A stretch of DNA of 64,000 bases from Acetobacteraceae bacterium (GCA_003151425.1 PLXO01000100.1:22391-86390), one strand, 5' to 3'; positions 45,303 through 55,064 are shown, numbered from the stretch's first letter. A program made the numbers and translations. Notes: generated by a model not told the origin, from the letters alone.

Positions 45303-46241
45303 TCATCCCTTGACCAACGGCAGCCCCTCGGCGGCGCGCACCTCATTGATGATCTGCAACACACGCTGGCGATACGGCAGATATTGCACGCCAAACTCCT
45401 GCACCAGCCGCGTGTTGTCGATCAGGTAGTTGCCGGAGATATCGCGCCCACCGGTCTCCTGCTGGAACGTGATCCGCGCGTCGGAGAGGAATTCCCGCAC
45501 CATCTCGGCAAGATCACCCAGGCTGATCGCGGTGCCGCCGGTGTTGTAGACATCATGTTTCGGCGTGTCCTCCAGCGTGACACGGGCGAACACCTCTGCC
45601 ACGTCGTCCACATGGACCGGGCAACGCATCGCATCCTTGTGCGGGAAGCTGATTGGGTTGCCGCGCGCCGGCTGGGTGATGCAGTTCACATGATCGACCG
45701 AGCCGCGCACCTTGTCCGGCCCCGTTACGTTCGCCGGACGCACCGCGGTGATCGACATGCCGTATTTCGCGCGATAGTCCTTCGCCTGCTCTTCATTGAA
45801 GATCTTGTGCACGGCGTACTGATAGTCGCCATGACGGAAGTCGTCCTCGGTGACCGACCGGTCGCCGAAATGCCGCTGCTGCCCATTGACTGCGAGCGAG
45901 CTGGCGAACACCACCCGCTTCACCCCGGTCAGCCGCGCGGCCTCGAAACAATTGTCCATGCCGAGGATATTTAGCTTCAGCGCGATGTGCGGTGCGTGCT
46001 CGCTGCCCAGGTAATAGGACAGATTGATCACCCGCTCCGGCTTCTCCGCCAGCATCGTCGCGATCACGTCATCGAACTGCGTGACATCGCCGCGGACCAC
46101 CTTCACGCGCCCTGCCAGGTCGGCAACGGTGGGCGCGTTCGGGTTGATATCCATGCAGGTGACCGGCTCGCCGCGCGCCAACAACAGACGTAGTACGCGC
46201 GAGCCGATGAAGCCGGTGCCGCCGATGATCAGGGTGGACAT
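45303..46241 (-). CDS. NAD-dependent epimerase/dehydratase (extended SDR)
   Basis: A 312-residue extended SDR. IIGGTGFIGSRVLRLLLARG (GxxGxxG), VFASSLAVNGQQ and YQYAVHKIFNEEQ (Tyr-x3-His-Lys neighbourhood in place of the strict YxxxK spacing) are visible; the Asp after the second strand (MDINP) suggests NAD over NADP. CCGGAGGAAACCC precedes the ATG. Substrate could be a nucleotide sugar or a ketone; unknown. Confidence 0.88.
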   Translation of the reverse strand: MSTLIIGGTGFIGSRVLRLLLARGEPVTCMDINPNAPTVADLAGRVKVVRGDVTQFDDVIATMLAEKPERVINLSYYLGSEHAPHIALKLNILGMDNCFEAARLTGVKRVVFASSLAVNGQQRHFGDRSVTEDDFRHGDYQYAVHKIFNEEQAKDYRAKYGMSITAVRPANVTGPDKVRGSVDHVNCITQPARGNPISFPHKDAMRCPVHVDDVAEVFARVTLEDTPKHDVYNTGGTAISLGDLAEMVREFLSDARITFQQETGGRDISGNYLIDNTRLVQEFGVQYLPYRQRVLQIINEVRAAEGLPLVKG

Positions 46242-46407
46242 GGGTTTCCTCCGGGTTTTGCCGGCAGGCTACGGCGCGCCCGCCCGCTGTTCAACCCGAC
46301 ATCATCTCGACCCGATGGCGCACGACAACAGATGGTGGGCGACACCAGATGGCGGGCGAGGCGCCGGTCTGGCAGAGTGCGACTGCGGCAATGCGATGGG
46401 GAGACGG

Positions 46408-46884
46408 ATGGCAATCGAATTTGTGGTCAACGGGACGGCACGGACGGTGAACGCCGCTGACACCACGCCGCTGTTGGATGTGTTGCGCAACCAGCTCGAC
46501 CTGAAAGGCGCACGCTACGGCTGCGGGCTGGAGCAGTGCGGCAGTTGCATGGTGCTGGTGGACGGTGCGCCCGTCTACGCCTGCGCGCGCGAGGTCGGCA
46601 CCGTCGCCGGCAAGCACATCATCACGATCGAGGGAATCGGCAGCATCGCCCACCCGCATCCGTTGCAGCTTGCGTTCCTTGATGAGCAGGCCGGGCAATG
46701 CGGCTACTGCCTGTCCGGCATCATCATCGAGGCCAAGGCGCTGCTGGACCGCAACCCGGACCCGAGCCGGGCGGAGATCGCCGCCGCGCTCGACAACCAT
46801 CTCTGCCGCTGCGGCGCGCATCCACGTATCCTGCGCGCGGTCGCCAAGGCCGCCACGATGATCCGCGAAGGAGCCGCCCAATGA
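46408..46884 (+). CDS. (2Fe-2S) subunit of a molybdenum hydroxylase
   Basis: A 158-residue small subunit of the xanthine-oxidase family with two [2Fe-2S] clusters. YGCGLEQCGSCMVLVDG plus VYAC binds the first; QCGYCLSG and HLCRCGAH the second. Two cysteines in each of the last motifs agree with aldehyde or nicotinate dehydrogenase and isoquinoline oxidoreductase small subunits. The start at MAIEF is preferred; MGRR four codons upstream also fits. Overlaps the next gene by four bases. Confidence 0.94.
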   Translation: MAIEFVVNGTARTVNAADTTPLLDVLRNQLDLKGARYGCGLEQCGSCMVLVDGAPVYACAREVGTVAGKHIITIEGIGSIAHPHPLQLAFLDEQAGQCGYCLSGIIIEAKALLDRNPDPSRAEIAAALDNHLCRCGAHPRILRAVAKAATMIREGAAQ

Positions 46885-48989
46885 GCGACACGCTGCCGTT
46901 GAGCATCCAGAACAACCGGCGGATGGAGAAGTGGATCCGTTTCGATCCCGACCGTACCGTGCGCCTGGCGGTGGGCAAGGTGGAGCTGGGTCAGGGCAAC
47001 GTGACCGCGCTGGCACAGATCGCGGCGGAGGAGCTGGACATTGATCTCACGCGCATCGCGGTGCTGGCGGGCGACACGCAGGATGCGCCGGATGAGGGGC
47101 AAACGACCTCCAGTCAGTCGATCGAGGTGTCGGGCCGCTCCGTCCGGCTGGTGACGGCAGAGTTGCGCGCCCGCGTGCTCGACCGGCTGGCACGGCGGCT
47201 GAATTGCGCGCCGGCGGAAATTGGCGTCGATGACGGAACGTTCCGCCGGGGCAACGCACCGACCGGGCACGATTATTGGAATTTCGTGCAGACGGAGGAC
47301 TTCGCCGCCGAGATCGCCGGCACCGCGACGCCGAAGCCGCACACGGAATACCGCGTGGTGGGCAAGGCGGTGCCGCGGCGCGACCTGCCGGCGAAGGTGA
47401 CGGGCGCCAGCTTCATCCACGACATGGTACGCCCGGACCTGCTGCACGCGCGCACGCTGCGCCAGCCCAATCGCGGCGCGGTGCTGGCCGCGTTCGACGA
47501 GGCGGCGGTGCGACGCGCGGCGGGCGGGGATTTCCGCGTGGTGCGGGTGGGCAATTTCGTTGCGTTCGTGGGGCATGACGAGACGGTGGTGCATCGCGCA
47601 GCGGCCGCAGCGCCTGCGCATGCGCGCTGGGACAACGCGCGGCAGATCACGCCAGACCAGCAGGAGGCCGCCTGGCTGGTCGGCAAGCCCACCAATGAAC
47701 GGGTGCATGGCGACCCGCCCATGGCAGATCCGCCGAAGACGGTGATAGAGGCAACCTATTCCCGCCCGTACATCGCGCACGCGGCAATGGGTCCGTCCTG
47801 TGCGCTAGCGGAATATCGCCACGGTACGCTGTCGGTTTGGTCGCACACGCAGGGGCCATATCCGCTGCGCGCCGCGCTGGCCAATGTGCTCGGGCTGCCG
47901 ACCGAGCGCATTATCGTGCGGCACGCGCATGGCGCCGGCTGCTACGGCCACAACGGCGCCGACGACGCGGCCGTGGACGCCGCGATGATCGCGCTGCAGG
48001 TGCCCGACCAGTGCATCCGCGTGCTATGGCGGCGCGAGGAAGAATTCGGTTTCGAACCATTTGGCACCGCGATGCAGGTCACTGCGCGCGCGGCACTCGA
48101 CGATACCGGAAAGCCGGTAGAATGGACGACGGAGATCTGGTCCGGCACGCATGTGCAACGCCCCAGCACCGGCGGCAACATGCTGACGCACGAGGCGCTG
48201 CCGACGCCGCCGCCCGACCCGAAGCCGACCGATCCGCCGGAGTCCGGCGGGGGTGGCGGTACACGCAACGGATTGCCACTCTACGACTTTCCGGTGCGGC
48301 GCATCCTGCATCACCTGGTGCTGGCCCCGCCGGTGCGCACTAGCGCGCTGCGCGGCCTCGGCGCGCTGCCAAACGTGTTCGCGATCGAGTGCTTCATGGA
48401 CGAGCTGGCTGAACGCGCCGGTGTCGATCCGGTGTCGTATCGCCTGTCCGTGCTGTCCGATCCGCGCGCCCGGCGCATCATCGAGGACGTGGCGGTGCGC
48501 AGCGACTGGGCGCAGCGCGGGCCGGCGGGGACCGGGCGCGGGCTGGGTCTGGGCTGGGCGCGCTATAAGAACAAGGCGGCCTATGCGGCGGTGGCTGTCG
48601 AGCTCGAAGTGGATCAGGAGGTGCGGCTGAAGCGCGTGTGGTGCGCGGCGGATGCCGGGCTGGTGATCAACCCGGACGGTGGCAAAAACCAATTGGAGGG
48701 CGGCATCATCCAGGCGGCCAGCATGACGCTTAAGGAGCAGGTGACGATGGAAGGCGAAGGCGTTACCTCAATCGATTGGAAGTCCTATCCGATCCTGAAA
48801 TTCAGCGAGGTGCCGGAAATCGATACGGTGCTGGTGGACGCGCCGGATCAGCCGACGCTGGGAATGGGCGAGTGCACCATGGGGCCGACCGCGGCGGCGA
48901 TCGGCAACGCGGTGGCACATGCGCTGGGCGTGCGGATCAGGGACATGCCGTTCACGCGGGAGCGGATCGCGCAGGTGCTGTTGGGGTAG
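46881..48989 (+). CDS. Molybdopterin-binding large subunit of a xanthine-dehydrogenase-family enzyme
   Basis: A 702-residue catalytic subunit that hydroxylates an aromatic N-heterocycle or oxidises an aldehyde with water-derived oxygen. VRLAVGKVELGQGNVTALAQ, SQSIEVSGRSVR, HGAGCYGHNGADDAAVDAAM, RTSALRGLGALPNVFAIECF and the final GMGECTMGPTAAAIGNAVAH (with the catalytic Glu) are family-typical. The paired small subunit and the lack of an adjacent FAD subunit resemble isoquinoline 1-oxidoreductase and nicotinate-dehydrogenase-type enzymes. A Pro-rich insert with GGGGG lies near residue 445-455. Confidence 0.93.
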   Translation: MSDTLPLSIQNNRRMEKWIRFDPDRTVRLAVGKVELGQGNVTALAQIAAEELDIDLTRIAVLAGDTQDAPDEGQTTSSQSIEVSGRSVRLVTAELRARVLDRLARRLNCAPAEIGVDDGTFRRGNAPTGHDYWNFVQTEDFAAEIAGTATPKPHTEYRVVGKAVPRRDLPAKVTGASFIHDMVRPDLLHARTLRQPNRGAVLAAFDEAAVRRAAGGDFRVVRVGNFVAFVGHDETVVHRAAAAAPAHARWDNARQITPDQQEAAWLVGKPTNERVHGDPPMADPPKTVIEATYSRPYIAHAAMGPSCALAEYRHGTLSVWSHTQGPYPLRAALANVLGLPTERIIVRHAHGAGCYGHNGADDAAVDAAMIALQVPDQCIRVLWRREEEFGFEPFGTAMQVTARAALDDTGKPVEWTTEIWSGTHVQRPSTGGNMLTHEALPTPPPDPKPTDPPESGGGGGTRNGLPLYDFPVRRILHHLVLAPPVRTSALRGLGALPNVFAIECFMDELAERAGVDPVSYRLSVLSDPRARRIIEDVAVRSDWAQRGPAGTGRGLGLGWARYKNKAAYAAVAVELEVDQEVRLKRVWCAADAGLVINPDGGKNQLEGGIIQAASMTLKEQVTMEGEGVTSIDWKSYPILKFSEVPEIDTVLVDAPDQPTLGMGECTMGPTAAAIGNAVAHALGVRIRDMPFTRERIAQVLLG

Positions 48990-49118
48990 GTCAGATCCAC
49001 TTTGCAACGACATCGCTTCGCGTTGAACCGACCGATGCGTTCCACTTGCACCGCCGGCATGGTTGTGCCTGATGCCCACAGACGATGCTGACGGCACGCG
49101 AGCCGCTGGAGGACCTAA

Positions 49119-50192
49119 GTGAAATTTTCGATCGCCGTGAACATGGAGCGCTTCGATGCAAGCCAGGACATGCAGGGCGTTGCGCGCGACGCGCTGGAGC
49201 TGGTCACCCTGGCGGACCAGGGCGGCTTCGAGGTCGCCTGGGCCGCCGAGCACCACACGATCGAGCTGACCGTCGGTCCCAATCCGTTCACGCTGCTGAT
49301 GCACTGGGCCGCGCACACCTCGCGCATCCGGCTCGGCACCGCCGTGGTGGTCGCGCCGTACTGGCATCCGATCCGGCTCGCCGGCGAGGCGGCCTTGTTC
49401 GATGTACTGACCGGCGGCCGGCTGGAGCTTGGCATAGCGCGCGGCGCGTTCCAGTACGAGTTCGATCGCATGGGCAGCGGCATCCAGCAGCGGAAGGGAT
49501 TTGATTACCTAAAGGAGCTGCTGCCGACCGTGCAGGCCCTGTGGCAGGGCGATACCGAACATCATGGCAGGTTCTGGGATTTTCCCATGGCGACATCGGT
49601 GCCCAAACCGTTGCAACAGCCGTATCCGCCGATTTGGATCGCCGCGCGCGACCCCGAAACGTTCGCCTGGGCGGTGGAATCCGGCGCCAACATCATGGCG
49701 ACACCGCTGTCACGGCCGCACGCCGAGGTCGGCATCCTGGGCCGGCGCTTCGCCGAGACGCTGGCCAAATTTCCCGACCGGCCGCGACCGCGCTTCCTGA
49801 TGCTCCGCCGGGTCTGCGTTTATGACCGGCCGGAGGACGCGCGCATCCCGATCGATGCGTCGATCGCCTATGGCCTTGCGTTCGACAGCCTGTTCGCCGA
49901 GACCGCCGGCGTGGTGAACGGTTTCGCCGCACCCAGCGATCCCTCGCGCGCGGCGCATCGCCCCGAGTATCAGCCGGACATGGTCCGCGACGGCATGGTG
50001 ATGGGCACGCCCGACGAGGTCGTGGCCAAGCTGCGCGACTACGAGGCCGTCGGGCTGGACCAGTTCTGCTACGGTGCCAACTTCGGCCTGCCGCATGCGG
50101 TCGCGCGGCGCTCGCTGGAGCTGTTCATCACCAAGGTCATGCCCCATTTCGCGTCAACGGCTCAGCCGAAAGTGCTGTTGGCAACAGCATGA
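49119..50192 (+). CDS. LLM-class flavin-dependent oxidoreductase
   Basis: A 357-residue luciferase-like protein. VTLADQGGFEVAWAAEHHTI, LMHWAAHTSRIRLGTAVVVA, GRLELGIARGAFQYEFDRMG and MVMGTPDEVVAKLRDYEAVG are typical. GGAGGACCTAA precedes the GTG start. About 130 bases after the molybdenum-hydroxylase gene on the same strand; the two could act in sequence on one heterocycle, since hydroxylation followed by flavin monooxygenation is a common route. Confidence 0.9.
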   Translation: MKFSIAVNMERFDASQDMQGVARDALELVTLADQGGFEVAWAAEHHTIELTVGPNPFTLLMHWAAHTSRIRLGTAVVVAPYWHPIRLAGEAALFDVLTGGRLELGIARGAFQYEFDRMGSGIQQRKGFDYLKELLPTVQALWQGDTEHHGRFWDFPMATSVPKPLQQPYPPIWIAARDPETFAWAVESGANIMATPLSRPHAEVGILGRRFAETLAKFPDRPRPRFLMLRRVCVYDRPEDARIPIDASIAYGLAFDSLFAETAGVVNGFAAPSDPSRAAHRPEYQPDMVRDGMVMGTPDEVVAKLRDYEAVGLDQFCYGANFGLPHAVARRSLELFITKVMPHFASTAQPKVLLATA

Positions 50193-50278
50193 TACGAGGG
50201 ACGCCGCAGAAGATGAGCGCGTGCGTGTTCGGGTCAATCGCGGCGGCAATCGGCACCGCTAGCTAAGGTCGATCCCAC

Positions 50279-51193
50279 CTATTCCGTAACGAACTCGCAC
50301 ACCCGATACCCCTGCGCGAACAGCAGCGCGCGCAGATCCGCATGATCCACCCGTGCCTGCGCCGCAGCCGCGACGATCGGCTTGGCGTGAAACGCCACCC
50401 CCAGTCCCGCTTCACGCAGCATGTCCAAATCGTTCGCGCCGTCCCCCACCGCCAACGTCGCCTCCAACCCCAGCCCATCCCGCGCCGCCAGTTCCCGCAG
50501 CGTCGCCACCTTGGCATGGCGGTCCAGGATCGGCTCCGCCACCGCGCCGGTCAGCACCGCGCCGTCATCCAGCAGCACGTTCGACCGGTGCAGATCGAAT
50601 CCCACCAGTACCGCAACGCGTCCGGTAAAAAACGAGAACCCACCAGAAACCAGCGCGGTCACCGCGCCATTCGCGCGCATCGTCGCTACCAGTTCCCGCG
50701 CCCCTGGAGTCAGACGCACGCGCTGCCACGTCTGCTCCAGCGCTGCGACCGGCAGGCCCTTTAGCATCGCCACCCGCTCGCGCAGTGCGGCCTTGAAATC
50801 CAACTCGCCGTTCATTGCGCGTGCGGTGATTGCGGCGATGCGCTCCTTGAGCCCGGCGAAATCGGCCAGCTCGTCCAGCGTCTCGCCGGTCACGATGGTG
50901 CTGTCCATGTCGGCGATCAGAAGGCGCTTGCGCCGCCCCTGCACAGTCTGGGCGACGGCATCCACCGTGGCGCCGTCCAGCGCGGCGCGCACCTCGGTCA
51001 GGTCCGGCGCGGTATCCAAAACAAGGTCCACGGCCTCGCCGGGCGACAACACGGACGCCGGACCGCCGCCTATCACATCGCGGACTCGGTCCACCAGCGT
51101 ATCGGTCAACAACATGGCAGTGCGATCGGCGACCAAAGTCAGAACGTGCGCGGCCCCCGCCGCGGCCGCATCGCGCTCCCGCTCGACCGTCAC
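50279..51193 (-). CDS. serB: Phosphoserine phosphatase
   Basis: A 304-residue HAD-family enzyme that releases serine from phosphoserine in the last step of serine synthesis. DMDSTIVTGETLDELADFAG carries the nucleophile Asp (D95) and acid Asp (D97), ALVSGGFSFFTGRVA motif II, and VGDGANDLDMLREAGLGVAF motif III. The ~85-residue N-terminal region is the ACT-like part typical of SerB. The start overlaps the Fe-S protein gene by four bases. Confidence 0.95.
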   Translation of the reverse strand: MTVERERDAAAAGAAHVLTLVADRTAMLLTDTLVDRVRDVIGGGPASVLSPGEAVDLVLDTAPDLTEVRAALDGATVDAVAQTVQGRRKRLLIADMDSTIVTGETLDELADFAGLKERIAAITARAMNGELDFKAALRERVAMLKGLPVAALEQTWQRVRLTPGARELVATMRANGAVTALVSGGFSFFTGRVAVLVGFDLHRSNVLLDDGAVLTGAVAEPILDRHAKVATLRELAARDGLGLEATLAVGDGANDLDMLREAGLGVAFHAKPIVAAAAQARVDHADLRALLFAQGYRVCEFVTE

Positions 51194-52482
51194 CGCAACG
51201 GCAGCGCCTGCTCGCCCAGCATGTCGGTCAGCACCACCGCGCGCGCCTCATCGAGATCAACCTGGTTCGTCGCCAGCAGCGGCGCGGCATCCGCCAGGAC
51301 GGCGTCAACGTCCTGCATCAGCTTCAATCGCTTGAACAGATCAGGTCGCGTCAGCCCCATGCTCTCGCCAACGAGTTCGAGAAAGTTCACCACCTCGAAT
51401 GGCCAGTCGCGCTCGTGGCTGCACAGCTCGCGATGGCAGTTGTGGTAGATGCCCGCCAGTGTCGTTACGCCGGCGTCTGCCGCCGCCTGCAACTGCGCGC
51501 GATGCACCTCGCGCTTGAAATCGGGCAGTGCGTTCAGCGTGTTGCACATATAGCCGACGCGCGGCTGTGCGAAGTCGACAAATTCCAGGCCCGGAATGGC
51601 TTCCAGGATGGCACACGCCGCCTCGCTCACGCCGGCGATGCCCGGGTGCTCGTGCAGGCCGACACGCTTCTCCACCCGGCGCGTCATCAGCGGACGCAAC
51701 GCATCCAGCCGCGCGGCGAGGAACAACAGGAACGGTTGCAGATCGAGCGCCGTGTCGGTCTTGCCCGGCGCGACGATTTCACCAAGCTGTACCTGGCAGG
51801 TCGGGCACCAGGTCAGCGCGCGCCCGCCGACCGCGCCGGCGAGCCGCTCGATCGTGCGATACGCCACGCGGCCCGAGGTCGCCACATCGCCGGCGCGGAA
51901 CTGCAGCACGCCGCAGCAATGCGACGGCCCGCCCATCACGCGATAGTGCACGCCCAGCGCCTCCATGATGTCGAAGCACAGCAGTGCGATGTGTGGCGTC
52001 TTCACCAGGTTGCAGCCAGTGTAGAAAACCACGTCCGGCTGCGTATCGTCGTCGGTGTCATCGGCGCGGAAGCGCGACAGAAGGTCCGGCGGCAACTGCA
52101 TGCGTGACAGCACGCGCACGCCCTTGGTCATGCCGCCGAATCGCGCGAAAGCGTCACGCCGCCGCGCGGTGGCATCGGTGCGACGGCGTAACGCCAGGCG
52201 CGCCATCGCCAGCATGAAGCGTGGATTGACCCCGTGCTGGCAGGCCGGGATGCAGTGCCCGCTGCCGGAACAGACCGCCGCCCAGCGTGCCGAGGCCTCG
52301 GGATGGTCGGTGCCGCGCAGGATGCTAAGCACGCCGCCTGCGATGGCGTATGGGTCATCGGCGTCGATGCCGGCGGCCTCGGGCATTGGGCAGACCTTGA
52401 CGCAGTCGCCACAGGACGTGCAACGCTCCAGCACTTCCGCGACGCGCAGATCGAGCGCGATTTCGAACGGGCTGTCCGGCAT
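51190..52482 (-). CDS. (Fe-S)-binding oxidoreductase with CCG domains (GlcF/HdrB-like)
   Basis: A 430-residue protein. CTSCGDCVKVCP near residue 21 and CSGSGHCIPACQHG near residue 71 bind two [4Fe-4S] clusters. The rest has two cysteine-rich CCG-type blocks (CCGVLQFRAGD, WCPTCQVQLG, CNTLNALPDFKREV, YHNCHRELC). This resembles GlcF, HdrB/D and similar electron-transfer subunits that pass electrons to quinone. No flavoprotein subunit is adjacent, so its partner is unknown. The four-base overlap with serB is unexpected, given the different functions. Confidence 0.88.
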   Translation of the reverse strand: MPDSPFEIALDLRVAEVLERCTSCGDCVKVCPMPEAAGIDADDPYAIAGGVLSILRGTDHPEASARWAAVCSGSGHCIPACQHGVNPRFMLAMARLALRRRTDATARRRDAFARFGGMTKGVRVLSRMQLPPDLLSRFRADDTDDDTQPDVVFYTGCNLVKTPHIALLCFDIMEALGVHYRVMGGPSHCCGVLQFRAGDVATSGRVAYRTIERLAGAVGGRALTWCPTCQVQLGEIVAPGKTDTALDLQPFLLFLAARLDALRPLMTRRVEKRVGLHEHPGIAGVSEAACAILEAIPGLEFVDFAQPRVGYMCNTLNALPDFKREVHRAQLQAAADAGVTTLAGIYHNCHRELCSHERDWPFEVVNFLELVGESMGLTRPDLFKRLKLMQDVDAVLADAAPLLATNQVDLDEARAVVLTDMLGEQALPLR

Positions 52483-52566
52483 GATCCCCTCCGTCGGCGC
52501 CGACTATAGGGCGCCGCCGTGTCTCTGGCATAGTGTGGATTGTTGGTGGAGGAACAGGGGGGAACG

Positions 52567-53592
52567 ATGGCAATTACGATGGTCTATGTGTCCTGCGCGG
52601 AGCCGCGCGAGATCCTGCGCTTCGCAATGGATCGCGACAGCGGTGCGCTGCAGCAGATCGACGCGACCTATGTCCCGGGGATCGACATCGCGTCCAACAC
52701 CTCCATGCCGCTGGCGATCAGCCGCGACCGGCACGTGCTGCATGCCGGGCTGCGCCAGCCGCCGTATCCCTGCGTCGGATTCGCCATCGATTCGAAGGAC
52801 GGTGCGCTGAGCGTGCTCGGTGGCGCCAATCTGCCGCACAGCGTCTGCTATCTGACGATCGATCGGACCGGGAAACATCTTCTCGCCGCGTCGTATCAGG
52901 GCGCGCTGCTGGCCAGCCACGCGCTGGATGCGCGCGGCGTGATCACCGCGCCAGCGACCCAGGTGGTGCCGACGCCGCCGGCCGCGCATTCGGTGATCCA
53001 GGATGCCACCGGGCGCTTCGTCTATGCCGCCAGCCTCGGCGGCGACGTGGTGATGCGGCTGCGGTTCGATGCCACCACCGGGCGGCTGGAGGACATGCAG
53101 ACAGCGCCGATGCCGCAGGGCGCCGGGCCGCGGCATTTGCGCCTGTCGCCCGACGGGCGCTTCCTCTACACGCTGTGCGAACTGGACGCGACGATCGGCG
53201 TGTTCGCGGTGGCGCCGGGGACCGGGTTGCTGGAGCGACGGCAGATCCTGCGCACCCAGCCTGAGGGTTTCGCCGCCAAGGCCGCAGACATGCACCTGAC
53301 GCCGGATGGATTTTTCCTTTACGCCAGCGAGCGTGGGACGAGTACCCTGACGGTTTGCCGCGTCGCGTCGGATGGCTCGCTGTCGGTGATTGACCAGACC
53401 GCCACGGAAACATTCCCGCGTGGCTTCGCAATCGATTCGCGCGGGCGCTTCCTGCTGGCGGTCGGGCAGGAGAGCCATCATCTGAGCGTCTATCGGATCG
53501 ATCCGCAGACGGGCCGGCTGAATGCTGCCACGCGGTACGCGACGGCACGCAATCCGAACTGGGTCGAAATAATCGATCTCCCCGGTGGCTAA
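52567..53592 (+). CDS. Lactonase family protein (seven-bladed beta-propeller, Pgl-like)
   Basis: A 341-residue protein of the 6-phosphogluconolactonase (cycloisomerase-2) family. Repeated blade motifs occur about every 50 residues: HSVIQDATGRFVYAASLGGD, HLRLSPDGRFLYTLCELDAT, MHLTPDGFFLYASERG and GFAIDSRGRFLLAVGQESHH. The start at MAITMVY follows GAGGAACAGGGGGGAACG; the frame opens nine codons earlier. Likely hydrolyses a sugar or aromatic lactone. Divergent from the Fe-S protein gene. Confidence 0.88.
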   Translation: MAITMVYVSCAEPREILRFAMDRDSGALQQIDATYVPGIDIASNTSMPLAISRDRHVLHAGLRQPPYPCVGFAIDSKDGALSVLGGANLPHSVCYLTIDRTGKHLLAASYQGALLASHALDARGVITAPATQVVPTPPAAHSVIQDATGRFVYAASLGGDVVMRLRFDATTGRLEDMQTAPMPQGAGPRHLRLSPDGRFLYTLCELDATIGVFAVAPGTGLLERRQILRTQPEGFAAKAADMHLTPDGFFLYASERGTSTLTVCRVASDGSLSVIDQTATETFPRGFAIDSRGRFLLAVGQESHHLSVYRIDPQTGRLNAATRYATARNPNWVEIIDLPGG

Positions 53593-53753
53593 GTCCTGCG
53601 ATTCGTAATTACGGTGACGTATTCCGGGGTCGTATCCATGGCCACCCCAATCGTTTCCCCTCTTACAGGGCGCGGATTTGGGGCTGTAGGCGGGGTATCG
53701 ATATCGAAAGTGCGTCATCGTATTTACGAAAAGGAGTACTAAGGAACCCACCG

Positions 53754-53837
53754 TGTCATGCCGGCGAAGCCCAGGGGGCATCCACGACTTGCCCTTGGGC
53801 ACGCAGCAAAGTCGTGGATGCCTTTGCCGGCATGACA
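53754..53837. repeat. Dispersed inverted repeat (TCATGCCGGC type)
   Basis: TGTCATGCCGGC (53754-53765) pairs with GCCGGCATGACA (53826-53837); inside, GGCATCCACGACTTG is answered by AAGTCGTGGATGCC. Same family as 33351-33432. It lies between a convergent gene pair and may end transcription there. Confidence 0.85.
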
Positions 53838-53846
53838 GAACGAGGG

Positions 53847-55049
53847 CTAGTACCCAGTCCGCGTCGCACCCACGACGTAGTTCTTGCGGGGGAATTCCTC
53901 CGTATAGGACCGCAAGCTCTTGGTCCCGCCGCGCGCGCCCATGTCGCGATACGGATGCGCCCGCAACTTCTCGACATCGATATCGATGCCGTGCCCCGGC
54001 ACGGTCGGCAACTCCACGAAACTATCCTGCACCATCAGCGGCTGTACGGCGATCGCATCGCACGCGGGCTTCAGATTGATGAAGCACTCGGCGATCCAGA
54101 AATTCGGAATCATCGCCGACAGCGTCACCGTCGCCGCCAGACCGACCAGCGTCGAATTGTAGTTGTGCGGCGCTACCGCCACCGCATGCGGCTGCGCCAT
54201 CGCGGCAATATCCAGCATCGCGGTGATGCCGCCGCAGTTGCAGATATCCGGATTGATGATGTCCGCCGCACGCGCCGCCAGCGCCTGGGCGAATCCTTCC
54301 TTGGAATAGATCGCCTCACCCGTCACAATCGGGATCGGCAGGTTGCGGCGCACCTCGGCGACCAGCTCGATGTTGTCGCACAGACAGGGTTCCTCGTACC
54401 AGCCGACATCGAACTCGGCGATGCGCCGACCAATGCGGATGGCGTGCATCGGCGCGAGCCGACGATGCACCTCGACCAGCAGCGTAAAATCCGGCCCCAG
54501 CGTCTCGCGCATTGCTTTCACATAGCGCACGACGTGGGCCTCGTCCTCCTTGTGGATGAAGCTGCGCCATGGGCCGGGAAACGGATCCCATTTCAACGCG
54601 GTGAACCCCGCCGCCTTGACCTTCAGCGCCCGCTCCAGGTTCTGCTCGATGGTTTCCTGCCCGTTCGACCAGCCGTTGGCGTAGACCCTCACGCGCTCAC
54701 GCGACGCGCCGCCCAGCAAATTATACAGCGGCAACTTGGCGTGCTTGGCGACGATGTCCCACATCGCGATCTCGATCGCACTCCATGCCGACAGCAGATC
54801 GAGCGAGGCGCGACGCATCGCGAAATCCTCGAACATGACCTGGCCGGTGTGACGGATGTTGAAAGGACTGCGGCCGAGTACGTATTTGGCCATCGCCTGC
54901 AAACATAGCTCGATCACCTGCTCCTTGCCGGGGGTAACGTAGGCCTCGCCCCAGCCATGCAGGCCGGTGTCGGTCTCCACCCGGCAGAACAGCAGGTTCT
55001 TCGCCGTTCCGGGATCGAACAGGAACGTTTCGATGCGCGCGATCTGCAT
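53847..55049 (-). CDS. Enolase-superfamily sugar-acid dehydratase (mandelate racemase/muconate lactonizing type)
   Basis: A 400-residue protein. YVTPGKEQV and the FNIRHTGQVMFEDF lid belong to the N-terminal capping domain. In the barrel, LLVEVHRRLAPMHA and WYEEPCL provide metal ligands, TGEAIYSKEG the third, INPDICNCGGITAM the catalytic loop, and VAPHNYNSTLVG the His of the active site. The pattern is nearest D-galactonate or similar sugar-acid dehydratases (DgoD-like). It lies 15 bases downstream of the enoyl-CoA hydratase gene. Confidence 0.9.
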   Translation of the reverse strand: MQIARIETFLFDPGTAKNLLFCRVETDTGLHGWGEAYVTPGKEQVIELCLQAMAKYVLGRSPFNIRHTGQVMFEDFAMRRASLDLLSAWSAIEIAMWDIVAKHAKLPLYNLLGGASRERVRVYANGWSNGQETIEQNLERALKVKAAGFTALKWDPFPGPWRSFIHKEDEAHVVRYVKAMRETLGPDFTLLVEVHRRLAPMHAIRIGRRIAEFDVGWYEEPCLCDNIELVAEVRRNLPIPIVTGEAIYSKEGFAQALAARAADIINPDICNCGGITAMLDIAAMAQPHAVAVAPHNYNSTLVGLAATVTLSAMIPNFWIAECFINLKPACDAIAVQPLMVQDSFVELPTVPGHGIDIDVEKLRAHPYRDMGARGGTKSLRSYTEEFPRKNYVVGATRTGY

Positions 55050-55064
55050 GACGCCCTCCCTTTG

